Assembly (NCBI GenBank): GCA_024681295.1
Contig: JAILBC010000074.1
Span: forward strand, 1 to 45,202
Direction: 5' to 3'
From: Bacteroidales bacterium
GTDB lineage: Bacteria; Bacteroidota; Bacteroidia; Bacteroidales; F082
DNA: 45,202 nucleotides
Shown here: positions 8,256 through 15,625 of the stretch, piece by piece
How positions within the stretch are numbered: the stretch's first letter is position 1
How the letters are laid out: each line of letters opens with the position of its first letter
Translations under genes and position numbers: made by a program
Notes under the pieces: model-generated
What the model saw: only the letters and a program-made list of their open reading frames with translations
Told to the model about the DNA's origin: nothing
The model's database searches: none

Positions 8256-8729
8256 ATGAGACAAAAAGGGATACTGCTATTACTGATGCTGTTTGTCGCG
8301 ACGACGATGCCGGCGCAGTATCTCCATAAACCTGGCGACAAGGCCTTTGATTTTGAGGGTGTCACCGTCGACGGCAAGCCTTATCATCTCTATGACTCGC
8401 AGGCCGAGCGCATCGTCGTGTGCTTCTGGTCGGTCGACTGCGAGCACTGCCACGAGTTCCTCAAGTCGCTTCGAAAAAACGTCGACCTGAAACACGACTT
8501 TGAGCTGGTGACTTTTGCCTTGGCCGACAACGCCAAAGAGGTAAAGAGAAAAGCCCGCTGTCTTCGCCTCCACGGCTACCACTTCTTCGATCCCGCTGGA
8601 TGGGACAGTGGACCTTTCATGGATTACGACGTTAGTTTCACCCCCACGGTGATCCTTATCGATAAAGACAAAAACATCATCGGCGAAGCCTATGATTGGG
8701 ATGAATTTAAGGAGCTAGTGAGACAATGA
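8256..8729 (+). CDS. Periplasmic thioredoxin-like (TlpA/redoxin family) protein
   Basis: A 157-residue exported thiol-disulfide oxidoreductase. Residues 1-20 are a signal peptide ending near AQ. The redoxin start GDKAFDFEGVTVDGKPYHL follows. The active site CEHC (C62 and C65) lies in FWSVDCEHCHEF, and the cis-Pro loop is FTPTVILIDKD (about 125-135). The family resembles TlpA/ResA reductases, which act on periplasmic cysteines; the partner is unknown. It sits 2 nt after the propeller lipoprotein and 15 nt before the GH3 fusion, so it is the middle gene of the operon. The four-residue CEHC site, rather than WCGPC, makes the redox direction hard to predict. Confidence 0.88.
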   Translation: MRQKGILLLLMLFVATTMPAQYLHKPGDKAFDFEGVTVDGKPYHLYDSQAERIVVCFWSVDCEHCHEFLKSLRKNVDLKHDFELVTFALADNAKEVKRKARCLRLHGYHFFDPAGWDSGPFMDYDVSFTPTVILIDKDKNIIGEAYDWDEFKELVRQ

Positions 8730-8744
8730 AAAAAAACACAAAAT

Positions 8745-11696
8745 ATGAAAATAACACGTTCTCTTTTGTTGCTTATCGGGCTATCATTATTGTCCTTTAA
8801 TCTTATCGCTCAAGACCCCGAGACTCAGTGGGTCGACTCGGTTTACAACAGCCTCACCCTCGAGCAGCGGGTGGGACAACTCATCTGCATGAGGGCCAAC
8901 AGCCCCGGCAAGCCTTTCGAGAAGGCCGTCGAGGATTGCATCAAGCAGTATAACATCGGAGGCGTATGCTTCTTCAAGGCCGATGCCGTACCTCAAGTGG
9001 AGCAGACCAACGCCTGGCAAGCGATGGCACAGACCCCCCTGATGGTCTGCATCGATGCTGAATGGGGTGTGGCGATGCGCGTGCGGGACGTGATGAGCTA
9101 TCCTTACCAGATGACCTTGGGCGCCATCAACGACAACAACCTCATCTATAAAATGGGGCAGCAGGTGGCTGACCAGTGCCTTCGTATGGGCATCCAGGCC
9201 AACTTTGCCCCCGACGCCGACGTCAATTCTAACGCCAACAACCCTGTCATCGGCGTGCGTAGCTTTGGTGAAAACCCGCGCAACGTAGGGGAGAAGGCAG
9301 CAGCCTACGCCCTTGGGATGCAGAACCACGGTCTGATCACCTCCATGAAACACTTCCCAGGTCACGGCAACACCGATACCGACTCGCATCTCACCCTGCC
9401 TACCGTCACCCGTTCCTACGAAGAAGTCAAGGATATCGAACTGGCCCCCTTCCGTTACCTTATCGAGCGCGGCGTCAACGGCGCCATGGTGGGTCATCTC
9501 TATTTCCCCGCCATCGAGAAGGTGGAGAACACCTCCTCGTCGCTCTCAAAAGGCGTGGTCACCGACCTGCTGAAGAACGAGATGGGTTTCGAGGGACTGA
9601 TCTTTACCGACGGCCTGGATATGAAGGGTGTGTCGCAGACCATCCCAGCTGACAGCGTGGCCTATGCAGCCTTCTTAGCTGGTAACGACGTGCTCATCTT
9701 GCCTCACGACGTGCCCAAGGCCATCCAACAAATCAAAGAGGGTGCCTTGCGTGACCCCGAGATTGCCGCCCGCGTGGAGGAAAGCTGCAAAAAGATATTA
9801 AAGTACAAATACCGCACCGGATTGGACCACTACACGCCCGTCAGCACTGCCAATCTGTTGGCCGACCTCAACCGCCAGGAATACCTTGACCTGAAACAGC
9901 AGCTTTACGACGAGGCCATCACCCTGCTGCGTAATACCGATGAAACTCTTCCGCTGACAACGGGTGACAAGGTGGCCGTGGTGACCTTCGGCGACATCGA
10001 AAGTTCCAATAGCATGGCCGATGCCTTGAAAGCGGCCGGAGTGACGGTGAAGTCTTACTGCCTCAGCAAGAGCAAAGCCGCCGACGCCCAGGGCTGGCTG
10101 AAGGAACTAGAGACCTACGACATGGTGGTGGTCAACGTGATGCAGACCTCCATGAACGCCTCTAAGGGCTTTGGCATCAACGACGAGACCGTGGCGTTCT
10201 TCAACAAGTTGGTGGCACAGAATGATGTCATCCTGAACCTCTTCGCCTGTCCATACGCGCTCGATAAGTTTCGTATCAACAACAGCGTAGTTGCCGTGCT
10301 GGTGGCCTATCAGGACGATGCGTGTGCCCTCAATGCCGTCAATGCTATCCTGACGGGACGCAAAGCAGCCCACGGCACCCTTCCGGTCTCCACCGCCAAA
10401 TTCAAGTGCGGTGACGGCATCCTGCCCGCCGACTTCCCAAGTCCGATGCCAGCCTCGGCACCCGTGATCAAGGTGGGCTCGCTGCCTATCGACCAGACCC
10501 CGCTGCCGAAAGGCACCATGGAAGCGAAATATGAACAGAAACTTGACTCCATCGCCCGCGCAGGCATCACCGAAGGTGCCTATCCAGGATGCCAAATCCT
10601 AGTTATGAAAGACGGTAAGGCGGTCTACGACAAATGCTTCGGTACCTTCACCTATGGCGGCGGCGCCAAAGTGGTACCCGAAGACGTGTACGACATCGCC
10701 TCGCTTACCAAGATATTCGCTTCCACGCTGGCTATCATGAAACTCTATGAAGACAGCCTGCTCGACATCAACAAGACCATGGGCGACTACTTCCCCTATC
10801 TCAAAGAGTCCGACAAAGGTGACATCCAGATCATCGACATCCTGACCCACCAGTCGGGCATGAAGTCGTGGATTCCTTTCCATACGAAACTGATCGACGA
10901 GAATGGTCCCAAGGCGGAATTCTTCACCGATACCATCGACGAGGCCCACACGGTGCGCGTGGCAGAGAACCTCTATATCGTGAACGACTACAAGGAAAAG
11001 ATCATAGACTCTATCATGAAGAGTCCCATGAAGGAAAAGAAATACGTGTATTGCGACATGGGTTTCTACTTCGTGCCTGAGCTGGTAAAACTGCTTACCA
11101 ACAAGAGCCTCGAGGAGTACCTGCACGAGAAATTCTACGACCCGATGCATCTCACCAGCATCGGCTTCTGTCCCTTGCATTGGCGCACCCGTGAGACCAT
11201 CATCCCCACCGAGGACGACAAGACCTTCCGCCAACAGTTGCTTTGGGGCGATGTCCACGACCAACAGGCAGCCCTGATGGGCGGTGTCTCGGGTCACGCT
11301 GGACTTTTCGCCAATTCACACGACCTTGCGGTGATTGCCCAGATGTTCATGGACGGCGGTAAGTTCGAAGGAAAACAACTGCTGAAGCCTGAGACGATAC
11401 AGTATTTCACTACGGCACCGTTTACCGACAACAACAACCGTCGTGGCTTAGGCTTCGATAAGCTGCCTTTGGGCAAGAAAGGCTCCTGCACTCCTTCCAA
11501 GTCGGGCTCGATGTCGGGCTACGGTCACACGGGCTTCACGGGCACCTTCTTCTGGAATGACCCAGCGAACAAGACCGTCATCGTGTTCCTCTCGAACCGT
11601 GTGTATCCCAGCTCTGACTGCAAACAGTTGATGAACCTGAGTATCCGTACTCAGTTGCATGAAGTGGTTTATCAAGCCTATCCCCTTGGGAACTGA
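8745..11696 (+). CDS. GH3 beta-N-acetylhexosaminidase-like / beta-lactamase-like serine hydrolase fusion
   Basis: A 983-residue exported two-enzyme fusion. Residues 1-22 are a signal peptide. Residues about 30-370 are a NagZ-like GH3 domain, with the loop KHFPGHGNTDTDSH (about 202-215), whose His/Asp dyad assists catalysis in NagZ, and the nucleophile region IFTDGLDMKGV with D289. A GH3 C-terminal-like region (about 395-570) follows. Residues about 600-975 are a class C beta-lactamase/PBP4-type domain with SLTK (S653, K656) as SxxK and Y769-C-D as the YxN-like element. This arrangement recurs in Bacteroidetes, where it is thought to act on peptidoglycan muropeptides or glycans. Third gene of the operon. 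A hairpin follows at 11701-11733. Confidence 0.9.
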   Translation: MKITRSLLLLIGLSLLSFNLIAQDPETQWVDSVYNSLTLEQRVGQLICMRANSPGKPFEKAVEDCIKQYNIGGVCFFKADAVPQVEQTNAWQAMAQTPLMVCIDAEWGVAMRVRDVMSYPYQMTLGAINDNNLIYKMGQQVADQCLRMGIQANFAPDADVNSNANNPVIGVRSFGENPRNVGEKAAAYALGMQNHGLITSMKHFPGHGNTDTDSHLTLPTVTRSYEEVKDIELAPFRYLIERGVNGAMVGHLYFPAIEKVENTSSSLSKGVVTDLLKNEMGFEGLIFTDGLDMKGVSQTIPADSVAYAAFLAGNDVLILPHDVPKAIQQIKEGALRDPEIAARVEESCKKILKYKYRTGLDHYTPVSTANLLADLNRQEYLDLKQQLYDEAITLLRNTDETLPLTTGDKVAVVTFGDIESSNSMADALKAAGVTVKSYCLSKSKAADAQGWLKELETYDMVVVNVMQTSMNASKGFGINDETVAFFNKLVAQNDVILNLFACPYALDKFRINNSVVAVLVAYQDDACALNAVNAILTGRKAAHGTLPVSTAKFKCGDGILPADFPSPMPASAPVIKVGSLPIDQTPLPKGTMEAKYEQKLDSIARAGITEGAYPGCQILVMKDGKAVYDKCFGTFTYGGGAKVVPEDVYDIASLTKIFASTLAIMKLYEDSLLDINKTMGDYFPYLKESDKGDIQIIDILTHQSGMKSWIPFHTKLIDENGPKAEFFTDTIDEAHTVRVAENLYIVNDYKEKIIDSIMKSPMKEKKYVYCDMGFYFVPELVKLLTNKSLEEYLHEKFYDPMHLTSIGFCPLHWRTRETIIPTEDDKTFRQQLLWGDVHDQQAALMGGVSGHAGLFANSHDLAVIAQMFMDGGKFEGKQLLKPETIQYFTTAPFTDNNNRRGLGFDKLPLGKKGSCTPSKSGSMSGYGHTGFTGTFFWNDPANKTVIVFLSNRVYPSSDCKQLMNLSIRTQLHEVVYQAYPLGN

Positions 11697-11700
11697 AAAC

Positions 11701-11733
11701 GGAAAGTGGAAAACGGAAAACTTTCCACTTTCC
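11701..11733. terminator. Hairpin between convergent genes (candidate bidirectional terminator)
   Basis: A perfect 12-bp inverted repeat, GGAAAGTGGAAA (11701-11712) and TTTCCACTTTCC (11722-11733), with a 9-nt loop. It lies right after the GH3 fusion stop and before the end of the convergent yqgE-like gene. The stem is A/T- and purine-rich without a clean U tail, so termination is inferred from position. Confidence 0.5.
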
Positions 11734-11756
11734 ACTCTCCACTTTCAATTTTCCTC
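11722..11756. repeat. Heptad tandem repeat TTTCCAC x5 (degenerate)
   Basis: Five consecutive 7-nt units: TTTCCAC, TTTCCAC, TCTCCAC, TTTCAAT, TTTCCTC. The first two form the right arm of the hairpin at 11701-11733. The last units run into the 3' end of the YqgE/AlgH gene (stop at 11745-11747). Confidence 0.6.
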
Positions 11757-12335
11757 TGGATTACGTGGGAACCGGCTCCACATGCTGTATTCATTGCCCA
11801 TGTGGGTGATTAGGGTCTTCCAGAGCTGGTCTGACGGAGTGTTGAATAGCGTTTTGGCGTTGGCTTTGCACACCGCCCAGGAGTTGCGTTCCAGTTCGTT
11901 GACAAGTTGTCCGGCCTCCCAGCCAGAATAGCCCAGGAAGAAACGGGTGTTGCTCTTGTTGGCGATGCCTTGCTCGATGAGGGTGTTGAGCATCTCGGCA
12001 TCTCCGCCCCAATAGAGGCCTTCGATGATCTTACATGAGTCGGGGACGAGGTCACCCAAGGTGTGCATGAAGAAGATCTTGTTTTCAGCTACGGGGCCTC
12101 CCAGAAACACTGGCGCATCGAAGTCGTTGAAGGTGTCCACCAATTCGTTGAGCCTCATGCTGAGCGGCTTGTTCATGATGATGCCGAACGTGCCTTCCGC
12201 TTTATTGTGGTCGATGAGCAGCACCGCTGCACGACCAAAGTGGAGGTCGCCCATGGTAGGTTCCGAAAGCAATACGTCGCCAGGCTTGGGTTCGAAGGTG
12301 TTGCTTTGAATCCGAAAGAGTTCCCTGATATCCAT
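11745..12335 (-). CDS. YqgE/AlgH family protein
   Basis: A 196-residue cytoplasmic protein of the YqgE/AlgH family (UPF0301). Family features: PGDVLLSEPTMGDLHFGRAAVLLIDH (residues about 18-43), GIIMNKPLSMRLNEL, then FLGGPVAENKIFFMHTLGDLVPDS, GLYWGGDAEML and RFFLGYSGWEAGQLVNELERNSW. Family members are widespread; AlgH was originally linked to alginate regulation in Pseudomonas, but the molecular role is not established. The gene is single and convergent with the GH3 operon. Its last codons fall inside a heptad repeat. The promoter on the minus strand is at 12355-12362. Confidence 0.92.
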   Translation of the reverse strand: MDIRELFRIQSNTFEPKPGDVLLSEPTMGDLHFGRAAVLLIDHNKAEGTFGIIMNKPLSMRLNELVDTFNDFDAPVFLGGPVAENKIFFMHTLGDLVPDSCKIIEGLYWGGDAEMLNTLIEQGIANKSNTRFFLGYSGWEAGQLVNELERNSWAVCKANAKTLFNTPSDQLWKTLITHMGNEYSMWSRFPRNPEEN

Positions 12336-12354
12336 TTGTTTTTTCTCTTGGGTG

Positions 12355-12362
12355 CAAATTTA
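12355..12362 (-). promoter_or_regulatory. -7 promoter element for the YqgE gene
   Basis: TAAATTTG on the minus strand (TAnnTTTG), 19 nt before the ATG at 12335, in a 64-bp divergent region. Confidence 0.55.
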
Positions 12363-12373
12363 CAAATTATTCT

Positions 12374-12381
12374 TATCTTTG
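12374..12381 (+). promoter_or_regulatory. -7 promoter element for murL-murD2
   Basis: TATCTTTG, 18 nt before the TTG start codon at 12400. Confidence 0.65.
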
Positions 12382-12399
12382 TAGAAAAATTACACGGCT

Positions 12400-13761
12400 T
12401 TGAAACGTAGCGACAATCAACAGCGGTTCGACGACCTTCGGGAAAAGTTCAAGAACTTCACTTTCTACCAGCAGGAGGTGAGCCTCGAAGAAGGGGTGTT
12501 GAAGATGACTTTTCACTTCAGTTTGGACGACCAGTATTATTTTCATCCTACAATAAGCATCCCGAGCCGGCCCTTCTACCATTGGGAGTCCATCCCGATG
12601 GAACAGCTGGAATCTTTGGCCTTCCATATTGGCTTGGTGGAGCTGGTGAGTTACTGGAAACTGGCCTGTCCCAAGACCATTGTGGTGAAGCCCTACGACC
12701 TGAAACTCTGCCAGAAGAAATGGTGGCGGCATCTGTATTACCAGGGACTGGGTGAGTTCCGTTACTTGAATGGCATTGACTGCTCAAAGCATGACTTTCT
12801 GCGTATTGAATCGGGGACGAATCGTGACTTCCAACCCCTCCGTCATTACCTCCCGATGGGAGGTAATCCAACCTGCGGCGTACTTGTCCCCATCGGTGGC
12901 GGCAAAGACTCTGTGGTCACCTTGGAATGTCTACGCTCAGAGGTGCCTGTGAGACCGCTTATTCTCAATCCCCGTGGCGCCACCATCGAGTGCGTGAAGG
13001 CGGCTGGCTACACCATGGATGATGTGGCGGTTATCAACCGAACGCTTGACCCGACGATGCTGAAACTCAATAATGAAGGTTTTCTCAACGGCCATACCCC
13101 CTTTTCGGCTTTGCTGGCCTTCCTGACGTTGTTGATTAGCGCGGGCACTGGGTCGAAATACATCGCCCTGTCGAACGAGTCGAGCGCCAACGAGAGCACC
13201 GTGCCGGGTACCGATATCAACCACCAGTACAGCAAATCCATTGAATTTGAGCGTGATTTCCGCGATTATGTGAAGCAACACTTGAGCGAGGAGATTCAGT
13301 ATTTCAGTTTCCTGAGGCCTATGAACGAATTGCAGATTGCCTCGTTGTTTAGTCAATGCACCGCTTATCACGAGGTGTTTCGGAGTTGTAACGCTGGTAG
13401 CAAGACTGACTCGTGGTGCGGAAAATGCCCCAAATGCTTGTTTACTTGGATCATTCTTTCGCCCTTCCTTTCAAGACAACGTCTCACTGAAATCTTTGGC
13501 AAGGATTTGTTGACCGATCCCGACCTGCGTCCTATTTTTGAGGAGTTGAACGGCACCTCGGCGGTGAAGCCTTTCGAGTGCGTGGGTACAGTGGAGGAGG
13601 TGAGAGCCTGTGTTGACTTCATGAAAGACCGTCAGGGAACCATCGTGGAGGAATCGCCAAAGGCCGATGCCACGGTGGAGACCATCCTGAAACGTTTCAA
13701 TAACGAGAACTTCCTGCCGCCACAATTTGAACAACTTCTGAAAAACCGTCTCCATGTTTGA
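12400..13761 (+). CDS. murL: MurL-like UDP-MurNAc-L-Ala-L-Glu epimerase
   Basis: Predicted to epimerise the terminal L-Glu of UDP-MurNAc-L-Ala-L-Glu to D-Glu with ATP, the second step of the MurD2/MurL route described in Xanthomonas. Evidence: a 453-residue length; a PP-loop type ATP motif IGGGKDS (about 165-171); HTPFSALLAFLTLL and SNESSANESTVPG segments; and a late CGKCPKCLFTW cysteine cluster. The next gene is a MurD homologue overlapping by 8 bp, which is the diagnostic neighbour. The start is TTG at 12400, 18 nt after the promoter; the next in-frame ATG would remove about 35 residues. QueC-type PP-loop proteins were considered, but their length, motif and context do not fit. Confidence 0.78.
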   Translation: MKRSDNQQRFDDLREKFKNFTFYQQEVSLEEGVLKMTFHFSLDDQYYFHPTISIPSRPFYHWESIPMEQLESLAFHIGLVELVSYWKLACPKTIVVKPYDLKLCQKKWWRHLYYQGLGEFRYLNGIDCSKHDFLRIESGTNRDFQPLRHYLPMGGNPTCGVLVPIGGGKDSVVTLECLRSEVPVRPLILNPRGATIECVKAAGYTMDDVAVINRTLDPTMLKLNNEGFLNGHTPFSALLAFLTLLISAGTGSKYIALSNESSANESTVPGTDINHQYSKSIEFERDFRDYVKQHLSEEIQYFSFLRPMNELQIASLFSQCTAYHEVFRSCNAGSKTDSWCGKCPKCLFTWIILSPFLSRQRLTEIFGKDLLTDPDLRPIFEELNGTSAVKPFECVGTVEEVRACVDFMKDRQGTIVEESPKADATVETILKRFNNENFLPPQFEQLLKNRLHV

Positions 13762-15013
13762 CTTGATTTTGAATCGTCTCCGCGGCAAACGCATCCTGAT
13801 TCTCGGCTTCGGCCGTGAAGGGAAATCGTCATTAGCTTTCCTTAAGAATTATCTGCCTGAGGCTCAAGTGGCTGTGGCGGACAAGAACCCGATGGAAGGG
13901 GTGACGCATTCGGGTGAAAACTATCTTCAGTCAGTTTATGACTACGATATCGTCATTAAGACCCCGGGAATCTCGTTGAAAGATTTCGATGTCAAAGGCG
14001 TGGAGATCACCTCTCAGACGGATCTGTTTTTGAGTCAGTTCCATGCCCAGACTATCGGTATTTCAGGAACGAAAGGGAAGAGCACAACGACGAGCCTTGT
14101 CTATCATCTTTTGAAAGAATCGGGCCATGATGCAATTTTGACGGGAAATATAGGTATTCCTTGCTTTGATATCATGGAGCAGATCCATGCGGATAGCATC
14201 GTGGTGTATGAGCTCTCGGCGCATCAGTTGGAATATGTGCATAACAGTCCTCGTGTTGGGGTGCTGTTGAATGTGTTTGAAGAGCATCTGGACCATTTCG
14301 GCACTTTTGAGCGTTACAAGCACGCTAAGTTCAACTTGTTGCGCTTTATGGGTGCCGACGATTACGCCGTGGTCCACGACTCGTTGCTGATGGAAACCTT
14401 GTCATTGGGTGTGAATAACGTGACTTTCTCTCGGATGGACTTTGATATTGATGAGGAGGCCTTACCCATCTTGGGTCCCCACAATCTTTTGAATGCCAAA
14501 GCCGCTTTATGCGCTTGTTCCGCCTACGGTGTGGACGTTCGAGAAGTGATTCCGCATCTTTATTCCTTTAAACCGCTGGAACATCGCTTGGAGCCTGTGG
14601 GCGCCTTTGACGGGGTGACTTTTGTAAATGATAGTATTTCTACTATTCCTCAGGCGGCCATTGCGGCTTGTGAGACGCTAGGCAGAGTTGATTTTCTGTT
14701 GTTGGGCGGTTTTGATCGCGATATCGATTACACGCCATTGGTGGATTACATGCTGGAACATCCTGTGCCTCACATGCTCTTTACTGGTAAGGCTGGCGAG
14801 CGGATGATGGCAATGATGAAATCTAGAGGTGTGGTTTCAAATCTGGTGGTTTACCACAATATGGAGGAGGCTTTTGATTATCTCGGGAACCACGCAAAGC
14901 CTAACGATGTGTGTTTGTTATCTCCAGCTGCCTCCAGTTACGACCAATACAAGAATTTCGAAGAGCGCGGCCGCAAGTTCAAGCAGCTGGCGACGTCGTT
15001 CCATAGAGCATGA
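13754..15013 (+). CDS. murD2: MurD2-like UDP-MurNAc-L-alanine:L-glutamate ligase
   Basis: A Mur ligase of the MurD type, 419 residues. N-terminal Rossmann region KRILILGFGREGKSS (about 12-26). ATP-binding P-loop GISGTKGKSTTTS (about 98-110). Central signature ELSAHQLEYV and NVFEEHLDHFGTFERY with KHAKFNLL, where the MurD lysine would be carbamylated. C-terminal domain with LEHRLEPVG, TFVNDSISTIP, LLLGGFDRDIDY and the tail SPAASSYDQYKNFEERG. Taken alone it could be MurD adding D-Glu. The 8-bp overlap with murL makes the L-Glu-adding MurD2 role more likely. A second, canonical murD in the dcw cluster would support that. Its 3' end overlaps the convergent DUF5618 gene by 35 bp. Confidence 0.8.
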   Translation: MFDLILNRLRGKRILILGFGREGKSSLAFLKNYLPEAQVAVADKNPMEGVTHSGENYLQSVYDYDIVIKTPGISLKDFDVKGVEITSQTDLFLSQFHAQTIGISGTKGKSTTTSLVYHLLKESGHDAILTGNIGIPCFDIMEQIHADSIVVYELSAHQLEYVHNSPRVGVLLNVFEEHLDHFGTFERYKHAKFNLLRFMGADDYAVVHDSLLMETLSLGVNNVTFSRMDFDIDEEALPILGPHNLLNAKAALCACSAYGVDVREVIPHLYSFKPLEHRLEPVGAFDGVTFVNDSISTIPQAAIAACETLGRVDFLLLGGFDRDIDYTPLVDYMLEHPVPHMLFTGKAGERMMAMMKSRGVVSNLVVYHNMEEAFDYLGNHAKPNDVCLLSPAASSYDQYKNFEERGRKFKQLATSFHRA

Positions 15014-15389
15014 TGGCGCACCTGTCGATAATTTGATTGGCGAGGCGGAAGCCTTCATCACATAGCATCTTGCTTAGACAGCCATCATAAGTCATATTTA
15101 GGTGAATGTAATCGTATCCATCGTTTACGAGTCCAAGTAGTTTTCGGTCACGTTTGCCGACGGCTTTTCTGTAATCGTCGATATCAACGCGGTCACGTCC
15201 GACTTTTACGTGAAACACGGCATCCAAGGCGATAAGCACGCCGCCCCAGAGGTAGTTGCCTGCGGCTTTCACGTACTTGTCATCGCGATAACGGTTCTGT
15301 TCCACGTCCAGGTCACCGTTCTCTCTTAGAGCTTTACGGGCGTTTTTTACATAACGCCTCGATTCTTCAATAGGGTTTTCTTCTTTCAT
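14979..15389 (-). CDS. DUF5618 family protein
   Basis: A 136-residue, probably cytoplasmic helical protein. It matches the DUF5618 family common in Bacteroidetes: NPIEESRRYVKNARKAL near the start, then KYVKAAGNYLWGGVLIALDAVF (about residues 38-59), then a basic region and YIHLNMTYDGCLS. The family has a HEPN-like helical appearance but no established function. The last 11 codons overlap the end of murD2 (14979-15013). The promoter on the minus strand is at 15456-15463, leaving a 5' leader of about 62 nt, longer than is usual here. Confidence 0.85.
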   Translation of the reverse strand: MKEENPIEESRRYVKNARKALRENGDLDVEQNRYRDDKYVKAAGNYLWGGVLIALDAVFHVKVGRDRVDIDDYRKAVGKRDRKLLGLVNDGYDYIHLNMTYDGCLSKMLCDEGFRLANQIIDRCAIMLYGTTSPAA

Positions 15390-15455
15390 GGTTTACAATT
15401 TAAAAGTTTGACATTTCAGCGTTGGTTCATTTGTGTTTCTGGCGGCAAAGATACC

Positions 15456-15463
15456 ATTAATAA
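15456..15463 (-). promoter_or_regulatory. -7 promoter element for the DUF5618 gene
   Basis: TATCTTTG on the minus strand, 66 nt before the ATG at 15389. Confidence 0.6.
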
Positions 15464-15510
15464 ATCAGATGTCAATAGATTTGGTGATTTTTTTTATTAA
15501 TATTAATAGA

Positions 15511-15547
15511 AAGAAAAACCCGAAGGATTTCCCTCCGGGTTTTTCTT
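15511..15547 (-). terminator. Strong intrinsic terminator of the beta-helix gene
   Basis: A 12-bp stem, AAGAAAAACCCG (15511-15522) with CGGGTTTTTCTT (15536-15547), around a 13-nt loop that can pair partly (AAGG/CCTC). On the minus strand the GC stem runs into a U-rich tail, ending transcripts from the gene at 15626-17095. The stem is symmetrical, so it could also work on the plus strand. The 47 bp between it and the DUF5618 promoter are AT-rich with nothing else visible. Confidence 0.8.
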
Positions 15548-15555
15548 TGTTGTCC

Positions 15556-15616
15556 GTAGAGACGTCATAATATGGCGTCTCTACATTATGGCGTCTCTAC
15601 ATTATGACGTCTCAAC
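15556..15616. repeat. Palindromic intergenic repeat with two extra direct copies
   Basis: An inverted repeat (15556-15584, arms GTAGAGACGTCATA and TATGGCGTCTCTAC, one G.U pair) is followed by two further direct copies of a 16-nt unit, ATTATGGCGTCTCTAC (15585-15600) and a diverged copy (15601-15616). It lies between the terminator and the stop of the beta-helix gene, so it should be transcribed in that mRNA's 3' UTR. Confidence 0.75.
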
Positions 15617-15625
15617 GCGTTTTTT

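Noticed and set aside
8787-9497. Long minus-strand open frames within the GH3 fusion (also 10107-10595 and 10599-11297)
   Set aside because: Rich in His/Val/Asp from reading GC-rich codons backwards; the sense strand encodes intact catalytic motifs.
12400-13761. QueC-type 7-deazaguanine synthase
   Set aside because: The motif is GGGKDS rather than the usual SGGxDS, the protein is twice as long, and the neighbour is a Mur ligase.
15556-15616. CRISPR array
   Set aside because: Repeats are immediately adjacent without spacers and only three copies exist; no cas genes nearby.
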